Shown here: piece by piece, positions 6,358 through 11,255 of the stretch
Layout of the letters: each line of letters opens with the position of its first letter
Numbering within the stretch: position 1 is the stretch's first letter
NCBI GenBank assembly: GCA_947644475.1
Contig: CANRZQ010000069.1
Coordinates: forward strand, 1-11,255
Direction of reading: 5' to 3'
Length of the DNA: 11,255 bases
Source of the DNA: an uncultured Muribaculaceae bacterium
GTDB taxonomy: Bacteria > Bacteroidota > Bacteroidia > Bacteroidales > Muribaculaceae
Made by a program: the position numbers and the translations under genes
The notes under the pieces: model-generated
Database searches by the model: none
What the model saw: only the letters and a program-made list of their open reading frames with translations
Told to the model about the DNA's origin: nothing

Positions 6358-8166
6358 ATGGCAGCACCGCAGACAGAAAACAACTCCGGGATGCCGCAAT
6401 GGTTCCAGAAATTTATCCTTTGGCGCGAGCATCACGTCAAGGAAAAGAATTTTGTTATTTTCCTTTCATTTGTCGTCGGCATTTTCGGCGGCCTGGCCGC
6501 TATGGTGCTGAAATGGCTCATCCACACCATTGGCAATTTCGTGCTGTCGCTTGCCGGCGCCGGCAGCGGAATCCATTGGGCCTATATCCTTTGCCCGGCC
6601 GTCGGTGTCGTGATAGTGGCATTGTACGTAAGATACATTGTAAAGGACGACATATCACACGGTGTAACCCGTGTGCTTTACGCCATATCGCAGAAAAAAA
6701 GCCGGCTCAAACGGCATAATATCTACACATCGATTGTGGCGTCATCGGTCACCATAGGCTTTGGCGGCTCGGTCGGTGCGGAAGGCCCGATTGTCTACAC
6801 CGGCGCGTCGATAGGCTCGAATCTCGGCTCGCTGTTCAGGCTGTCGCCAAGGATATTGATGATACTTGTGGGATGCGGGGCCGCCGCCGGTATCGCAGGC
6901 ATATTCAAGGCCCCGATTGCGGGCATGCTTTTCACCCTCGAAGTGCTGATGCTCGACCTTACCACAGTGTCGGTGATGCCGCTGCTCATAGCGTCGATAA
7001 CGAGCTGCACCATCGCCTACGCATATACGGGCTATGATTTCGAGTTTTTCTTCGTGCAAAGCGAGAACTTCACCATAGCGCGCGTCCCCTACGCTTTGAT
7101 TTTGGGCGTGGCGTGCGGACTGGTGTCGCTTTACTTCACCCGTGTGATGAACATGATGGAGAATTTCTTCGGACGCTTCAAGAACCGCTGGAACAAGACC
7201 GCCGTAGGCTGCTCCATCCTCTCGCTGCTCGTTTTCCTCTTTCCGCCGCTCTATGGCGAGGGATACGGCTCAATCAACGGGCTGCTCCGCGGCGATGTCG
7301 AGTCGATTCTCCAAGGGTCGCTATTCCACGGGGAAGGCTCGTCGGTGATTTTCATCATGCTCTTCATCGCTGTGGTGATAGCCACAAAGGCATTCGCCAC
7401 CTCATCGACAAACGGAGCCGGCGGCGTGGGCGGAACATTCGCGCCATCGCTCTATGTGGGCTGCCTCACAGGCTTCCTTTTCGCCTTCATAGTGAATTAC
7501 TTCGGCATCGGCCCGGGCGTATCCACAAAAAATTTCGCCCTGATAGGCATGGCCGGGGTAATGTCGGGAGTAATGCACGCCCCGCTTATGGCCATCTTCC
7601 TCACGGCCGAACTTACAGGCGGCTACCAGCTGTTCCTGCCGCTGCTTATAGTGTCGACAATCTCATACGGCACAATTAAGATATTCGAGCCTTACAGCAT
7701 CTACACAATGCGTCTGGCCAAGCGTGGGCAGCTGCTCACCCACCATAAGGACAAGGCCGTGCTGCGGCTTCTGAAAATCGACTCCGTAATCGAGACCGGA
7801 TTCCTGGCGGTAAAGCCGGAAATGACGCTGAAAGAAATGGTAGAAGTGATTTCGCAGTCGAACCGCAATCTATTTCCCGTCCTCTCCGACGACGGCATGC
7901 TCCTTGGCGTGGTGCTCCTCGACGAGATACGCAACATCATGTTCCGCCCCGACCTTTACCGGAAGATGCGTGTGAGCACATTCATGTCTACCCCGGCGGC
8001 AAAAATAGAAGTGGGCGAATCGATGGAAAAGGTGATGAAGACCTTCGACCAGACCGGCGCATGGAACCTGCCGGTGGTGGAAAACGGAAAATATGTGGGC
8101 TTCGTATCCAAATCGAAGATTTTCAATTCCTACCGCCGTGTTCTGCGCCACTATTGCGAGGACTGA
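6358..8166 (+). CDS. ClC-family chloride channel/transporter with CBS pair
   Basis: This 602-residue ClC protein moves chloride or other anions across the inner membrane. The transmembrane core spans about 32-450. ClC hallmarks are DISHGV (98-103) at the place of the first anion-site motif, GSVGAEGP at 137-144 with the gating glutamate E142, and GGTFAPSLYVG at 358-368 for the third anion-site motif. KAPIAGMLFTLEVLML (184-199) matches helix H, with E195 at the first of the two E. coli ClC glutamates and V196 at the second (the internal proton glutamate). FEPYSIY (443-449) lies where the central anion-binding tyrosine is found. Two CBS repeats, about 472-526 and 536-590, form a cytoplasmic pair that in related proteins binds adenine nucleotides and regulates gating. 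It starts three bases after the transferase stop, so it is probably in the same transcript. Whether it is a channel or an exchanger is open. Confidence 0.94.
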   Translation: MAAPQTENNSGMPQWFQKFILWREHHVKEKNFVIFLSFVVGIFGGLAAMVLKWLIHTIGNFVLSLAGAGSGIHWAYILCPAVGVVIVALYVRYIVKDDISHGVTRVLYAISQKKSRLKRHNIYTSIVASSVTIGFGGSVGAEGPIVYTGASIGSNLGSLFRLSPRILMILVGCGAAAGIAGIFKAPIAGMLFTLEVLMLDLTTVSVMPLLIASITSCTIAYAYTGYDFEFFFVQSENFTIARVPYALILGVACGLVSLYFTRVMNMMENFFGRFKNRWNKTAVGCSILSLLVFLFPPLYGEGYGSINGLLRGDVESILQGSLFHGEGSSVIFIMLFIAVVIATKAFATSSTNGAGGVGGTFAPSLYVGCLTGFLFAFIVNYFGIGPGVSTKNFALIGMAGVMSGVMHAPLMAIFLTAELTGGYQLFLPLLIVSTISYGTIKIFEPYSIYTMRLAKRGQLLTHHKDKAVLRLLKIDSVIETGFLAVKPEMTLKEMVEVISQSNRNLFPVLSDDGMLLGVVLLDEIRNIMFRPDLYRKMRVSTFMSTPAAKIEVGESMEKVMKTFDQTGAWNLPVVENGKYVGFVSKSKIFNSYRRVLRHYCED

Positions 8167-8202
8167 TGCGAAAATGACGCCATACAGGCTAACGCCCCAC
8201 AA

Positions 8203-8250
8203 TATTTTTGGATATTTTTGCCTCAATCTCAACATTTTTGTGTAACTTAG
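8203..8250 (+). promoter_or_regulatory. Candidate promoter region of the lipoprotein/TPR unit
   Basis: TAACTTAG at 8243-8250 is one base off the Bacteroidota -7 consensus TAnnTTTG and has a TTTG at 8217-8220, 22 bases upstream, as a possible -33 box. TATTTTTG also occurs twice (8203-8210 and 8213-8220) and is itself a full -7 match, though without clear -33 partners. The T5 tracts at 8205, 8215 and 8235 are spaced 10 and 20 bases apart. A start near 8257 would give a leader of about 65 bases before 8323. Confidence 0.4.
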
Positions 8251-8280
8251 CGGTCGGTTATGAACTTTCGTGGCCTAAGT

Positions 8281-8308
8281 GCGTTTCTTTTATAAAAAAA
8301 GAACCCGC
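8281..8308 (+). other. A/T-rich hairpin in the leader of the small membrane gene
   Basis: TTCTTTT (8285-8291) pairs perfectly with AAAAGAA (8297-8303) around a five-base loop. Flanking GCG (8281-8283) and CGC (8306-8308) can extend the stem past a small internal loop. It ends 14 bases before the start codon, so it could influence translation of the next gene. On the + strand the 3' arm is followed by CCCGC rather than T residues, so it is not an intrinsic terminator of the ClC gene. Confidence 0.35.
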
Positions 8309-8322
8309 TAAAATTATTTATT

Positions 8323-8625
8323 ATGAGTATGTTTGATCAAGACAACCAGAACTTCGAGGAATATCGCCGCAAGATGCACCCCGAAGAATATAACGAGGAG
8401 GAAGGCCGCCCCGTGGTGCCCACTCCCAATAAGATACTGCGCACGATTTTCGGCATCTTCATGATTGTCATTTTCGTGGGCATGGGCATACTCATGATTA
8501 TCAACTTCTTCCGTTGGGATGAAAGCTGGACCTGGGTACGCTGGATGCTTGGCGTGGTATTCATAATCTACGGTATTTTCCGCGCATATCGTCAAATATC
8601 AGGCAAAGACTATTACAGCAGATGA
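8323..8625 (+). CDS. Small two-helix membrane protein of unknown function
   Basis: I do not recognise this 100-residue protein as a named family. Its first 38 residues are charged and rich in acidic residues (about 10-28), suggesting a cytoplasmic tail. Two hydrophobic segments follow at about 41-62 and 72-88, joined by a short tryptophan-rich turn (NFFRWDESWTWVRW, 61-74), and the protein ends in a short basic and tyrosine-containing tail. A hairpin with both ends inside the cell fits. Its stop codon overlaps the next gene's start by four bases (ATGA at 8622-8625), so it is very likely translated together with the PstS-like lipoprotein and may work with it at the envelope. The start at 8323 is the first ATG of the frame after the leader; an ATG two codons later is an alternative. 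The leader is A/T-rich without a Shine-Dalgarno site. Confidence 0.8.
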   Translation: MSMFDQDNQNFEEYRRKMHPEEYNEEEGRPVVPTPNKILRTIFGIFMIVIFVGMGILMIINFFRWDESWTWVRWMLGVVFIIYGIFRAYRQISGKDYYSR

Positions 8626-9623
8626 AAACGACGCGATTTCTGAAACTTATGGCCGTGGCTGCCCTTGCAATTGCGATGGGCGGCTGCGTGCATCCAGAAA
8701 AAAAGACAAACACCTCCACTTCGGGCTCGTCGACATTGTTCTGCGACAATTCGTTCGAAAACATCATGGAGCAGGAAATCGATGTGTTTGAATACATATA
8801 TCCAGAGGCGCACGTGCTTGCCCGCTACGGCACGGAAGCCGAAGCCCTCGACTCGCTCATGTCGCTCAACACGCGCACCATCGTGATACCCCGCGACCTT
8901 ACCCAGGCCGAGGTGAAGCGTCTTAAAGACAAACGCCGCACTCCGCGCTCGTCGCGCATCGCCGTCGACGCTGTGGCTCTTGTGGTGAACCCCGCCAACC
9001 CTGCCGACGCAATGTCGCTGCGCGAGGTGGGCGAGATACTCTCAGGTGAAATCAAAACCTGGCAAGACCTCCATCCCGACTATCCCGACAAGCCCATTGC
9101 CATCGTATTCGACGACGCAGGCTCGTCGATGGTGAAATACATGCGCGACTCCCTTATCAACGGCAAGGAACTCGGGCCTAACGTATATGCCCAAGGCTCT
9201 ATCGCGGGAGTGCTCGACGCCGTGAAAAAAGACCGTTCGGCAATCGGCGTAATCGGCGTAAGCTGGCTTACGACCGACCTGCGCAAAATCGAGTCGGTCG
9301 ACTCTATCGCCGCAGAAGTGACCGATGAGACGGCAGCCGTAAAAATGGACGACATCAACTCCCGCGTAGAAGGCTCAGGCGTGAAAGTGCTCGCGCTCAT
9401 GCGCAACGACGACCGACGTGCCTACCGCCCCTACCAGCAGAACATCTACGACGGCTCCTATCCCCTCACCCGCTCAATCTACATGATCACACTCGCCCAT
9501 TCAGGCAGCCCTGCCGGAGGATTCTATTCATTTGTCACCTCTTACTCGGGCCAGAAGATAATCATGAAGACCGGCGTGCTTCCCGCCCGCATGCAAATAA
9601 ATGTGGTGGAACTTGTGGAATAA
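8622..9623 (+). CDS. PstS-like substrate-binding lipoprotein
   Basis: This 333-residue protein has a lipoprotein signal: basic start, hydrophobic core at 6-19 and the lipobox MGGC with the lipidated cysteine at 22. The mature part has the layout of the PstS/PBP-like phosphate-binding family. It has an early segment with DNSFENIMEQEIDVFEYIYP (42-61), IVIPRDLTQAE (87-97), VALVVNPANP (118-127), a LSGEIKTWQDL motif (140-150) typical of the family, DDAGSSMVKYM (164-174), and a late PAGGFYSFVTSYSGQKII segment (297-314). At 164-170, where E. coli PstS has its phosphate-binding RxDGSGT stretch, the arginine and threonine are not conserved, so phosphate may not be the ligand. No pstC, pstA or pstB gene follows. 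The residues after C22 (VHPEKK) do not form a clear Bacteroidota surface-export signal, so periplasmic anchoring is more likely. In other Bacteroidales I recall such proteins beside ExbB-ExbD-TonB genes and a TPR gene. Confidence 0.85.
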   Translation: MKTTRFLKLMAVAALAIAMGGCVHPEKKTNTSTSGSSTLFCDNSFENIMEQEIDVFEYIYPEAHVLARYGTEAEALDSLMSLNTRTIVIPRDLTQAEVKRLKDKRRTPRSSRIAVDAVALVVNPANPADAMSLREVGEILSGEIKTWQDLHPDYPDKPIAIVFDDAGSSMVKYMRDSLINGKELGPNVYAQGSIAGVLDAVKKDRSAIGVIGVSWLTTDLRKIESVDSIAAEVTDETAAVKMDDINSRVEGSGVKVLALMRNDDRRAYRPYQQNIYDGSYPLTRSIYMITLAHSGSPAGGFYSFVTSYSGQKIIMKTGVLPARMQINVVELVE

Positions 9624-9714
9624 AAACCACCAGGCAGGCTAAACTTTCATAGAAATAAATAATCAAATTAAAATAAATAAAAACAAATAATAAACCAATT
9701 TCACCTCTACTGAC
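9624..9714 (+). promoter_or_regulatory. A/T-rich leader of the TPR gene
   Basis: The 91 bases between the lipoprotein stop and the TPR start are extremely A-rich from about 9651 to 9696, with many AATAA-like words and no Shine-Dalgarno sequence. This is typical of well-translated Bacteroidota messages. TAAACTTTC at 9640-9648 is only a poor match to the -7 promoter element. The gene may be read from the upstream promoter, its own, or both. Confidence 0.35.
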
Positions 9715-11255
9715 ATGAAATGTAAGTATCTGATTCCCCTGATGCTCGGTGTGGCTTTCTCTGCCGCAGCCGACGGATACCAAGACGGTATTGAGTACTA
9801 CAAGGCCGGACAGTATGACAATGCCGCTGAAATACTCCAGCGCACTCTCAACGATGCCGGCACCGACAAGGCCCTCGCCTACTACTACATAGGCCAGACC
9901 GCCCTTGCCCACGGCGACAAGGCCGCAGCACAAGCCGCTTTCAAAAACGGCGTGGCCGCAAATGCCGAAAATCCCTACAACTACGTAGGCCTCGGCGCTA
10001 TCGACCTGCTCAACGGAGCAAAATCGGCCGCAGAAGACAATTTCAAACTTGCCCAGAAATACGGCAAGAAAAACAATGAAATCACTGTCGACATTGCCCG
10101 CGCCTACTACAAAGCCGATCCCGTGGCATATGCCAAGGAAATCGAAAAATTCCTCGCAAAAGCCCACAAGGACTCGAAACACGCCGAACCCGCAATCTAC
10201 ATCCTCGAAGGCGACATGCTCTTCGACCAGAAAGACCTCGGAGGCGCAGCCGGCAAATACGAAATGGCCACAACCTACGACCTCGACAACCCCGAAGGCT
10301 ACGTAAAATATGCCAACGCATACATCGGCGTAAACCCCCAGTACTCAGTTTCCAAACTCGAGGAACTCCTTGCCAAGCAGCCCAACTCGGCACTCGCCCA
10401 GCGCGAACTCGCTGAAAAATACTACGAGACATCGCAGTGGACAAAAGCCGCCCAGCAATACGGCAACTACATCCAGAACCCCAACCACTTCCCCGCCGAC
10501 AAATCGCGCTACTCAGTGCTTCTCTACGCCAACAGCGAATATCAGAAATCGCTTGATGTTGCCCGCGAACTCCTCGCCCAGACTCCCAACGACTTCCAGA
10601 TGCTCCGTATCGAACTCCTCGACCTCGCCGCTCTCGACCAGAACGAAGAAGCAGTAAAAGCAGCTGAGAAATTCTTTGCCGTAACCCCCACCCCTCCCGC
10701 AAAATTCCAGCCCAACGACTACACAACATACGCCGATGTGCTCGAAAAATTAGGACAGGACTCCGTGGCCCTCATCCAATATCAGGCTGCCGTTAACCTC
10801 GACCCCTCCCGTCCCGACAACTACAAGTCGCTCTCCAACGCCTACACCAAGGCAGGCAAATACCAGGAAGCAGCCGAAGCATTCGACAAGTATATCGCCA
10901 ACAGCGACAGCCCCTCGCTCACCGACTATCTCCAGGCATCCGGCCGTTGGCTCAACGCCGCCAACCGCTCGGAAGGCGACCAGCAGAAAGCCGATGCCGA
11001 CCGTGGCCTCGAAGCAATCAACAAGGTTATCGCCGGCACATCTGAAGTAATGCCCGAATACCTCCAGCGTCGCGGCCGCTTCTACCTCGCAAAAGGCGGC
11101 AACGACATGGCCAACCCCTCGAAAGAAACATTCGACGCCTACACCGAGGTACTTGCCATGCTCGACAGCGATCCCGCCAACGCCGACGTTGCCAATCCCA
11201 AAAACAAACTCAACCTCTACAAAGAGACATACCTCATCCTCGGCAACTACTACAA
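9715..11255 (+). CDS. Secreted TPR-repeat protein (3' end outside window)
   Basis: The frame is open from the ATG at 9715 to the right edge, giving 513 complete codons with no stop, so this is a real but truncated gene. The N-terminus has a short signal peptide: two lysines at 2 and 4, a hydrophobic stretch at 5-15 and a SAAAD cleavage region at 16-20. A periplasmic or outer-membrane-associated location is expected. The remainder is a chain of helical TPR-type repeats. The clearest are YQDGIEYYKAGQYDNAAEIL (22-41) with the following LAYYYIGQTALAHGDKAAAQ (54-73), and YKSLSNAYTKAGKYQEAAEA (370-389). Degenerate repeats lie between. Such proteins act as binding scaffolds; no catalytic motif is visible. 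It follows the PstS-like lipoprotein, a pairing I recall from other Bacteroidales. Codons are strongly biased to C-ending forms (GCC, AAC, TAC, CTC), which hints at high expression. The partner and exact role are unknown. Confidence 0.88.
   Translation, partial: MKCKYLIPLMLGVAFSAAADGYQDGIEYYKAGQYDNAAEILQRTLNDAGTDKALAYYYIGQTALAHGDKAAAQAAFKNGVAANAENPYNYVGLGAIDLLNGAKSAAEDNFKLAQKYGKKNNEITVDIARAYYKADPVAYAKEIEKFLAKAHKDSKHAEPAIYILEGDMLFDQKDLGGAAGKYEMATTYDLDNPEGYVKYANAYIGVNPQYSVSKLEELLAKQPNSALAQRELAEKYYETSQWTKAAQQYGNYIQNPNHFPADKSRYSVLLYANSEYQKSLDVARELLAQTPNDFQMLRIELLDLAALDQNEEAVKAAEKFFAVTPTPPAKFQPNDYTTYADVLEKLGQDSVALIQYQAAVNLDPSRPDNYKSLSNAYTKAGKYQEAAEAFDKYIANSDSPSLTDYLQASGRWLNAANRSEGDQQKADADRGLEAINKVIAGTSEVMPEYLQRRGRFYLAKGGNDMANPSKETFDAYTEVLAMLDSDPANADVANPKNKLNLYKETYLILGNYY

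Noticed and set aside
8167..8202. Possible intrinsic terminator after the ClC gene
   Set aside because: Only a three-pair GGC/GCC stem is present before the T-rich segment, too weak to call.
9562..10182. 206-residue frame on the - strand
   Set aside because: It spans the A/T-rich leader and the opposite strand of the TPR signal peptide and first repeats, with no recognisable motif.
10082..10729. 215-residue arginine-rich frame on the - strand
   Set aside because: It is antisense to the TPR gene; its arginine and glycine richness is a by-product of C-ending codons on the other strand.

Overview
The window reads as ordinary chromosomal DNA from a member of the phylum Bacteroidota, probably order Bacteroidales. 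A Muribaculaceae-like gut bacterium is my best guess, but I cannot prove it from here. The evidence is several sequences of the Bacteroidota -7 promoter type (TAnnTTTG), A/T-rich leaders with almost no Shine-Dalgarno sequences, a short-LID adenylate kinase, a PstS-like lipoprotein next to a TPR gene, and a moderately GC-rich codon style (GCC, GAC, GGC, CTC). All ten genes are on the + strand. I see no phage, insertion sequence, CRISPR array or RNA gene.

Layout. Bases 1-211 hold a paired-hairpin repeat of the small interspersed type, then a T-rich promoter region. Bases 212-1473 carry two purine-nucleotide genes, hypoxanthine phosphoribosyltransferase (hpt) and adenylate kinase (adk). Bases 1534-3210 encode an acyl-CoA synthetase-type AMP-forming ligase. 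Bases 3278-8166 form a compact block with gaps of 7, 4 and 3 bases: the ribosome-associated ATPase ychF, a YrdC-family threonylcarbamoyl-AMP synthase, a membrane sugar-phosphate transferase that starts lipid-linked glycans, and a ClC chloride channel/transporter with a CBS pair. This block looks co-transcribed.

After a 156-base gap with promoter-like and hairpin sequences comes a second unit. It holds a 100-residue two-helix membrane protein, a PstS-like lipoprotein whose start overlaps it by four bases, and a secreted TPR-repeat protein that runs off the right edge. That last gene has no stop codon inside the window. It is open from 9715 to the end and was found by reading the frame directly.

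Functionally, the first two thirds are housekeeping: purine salvage and balance, acyl activation, ribosome-linked ATPase, tRNA t6A synthesis, glycan initiation and anion transport. The last third is the least understood part. It is a cell-envelope cassette with a phosphate-binding-protein fold but no permease or ATPase genes in view, and it is the best candidate here for undescribed biology. I found no clear evidence of a dramatic new system.
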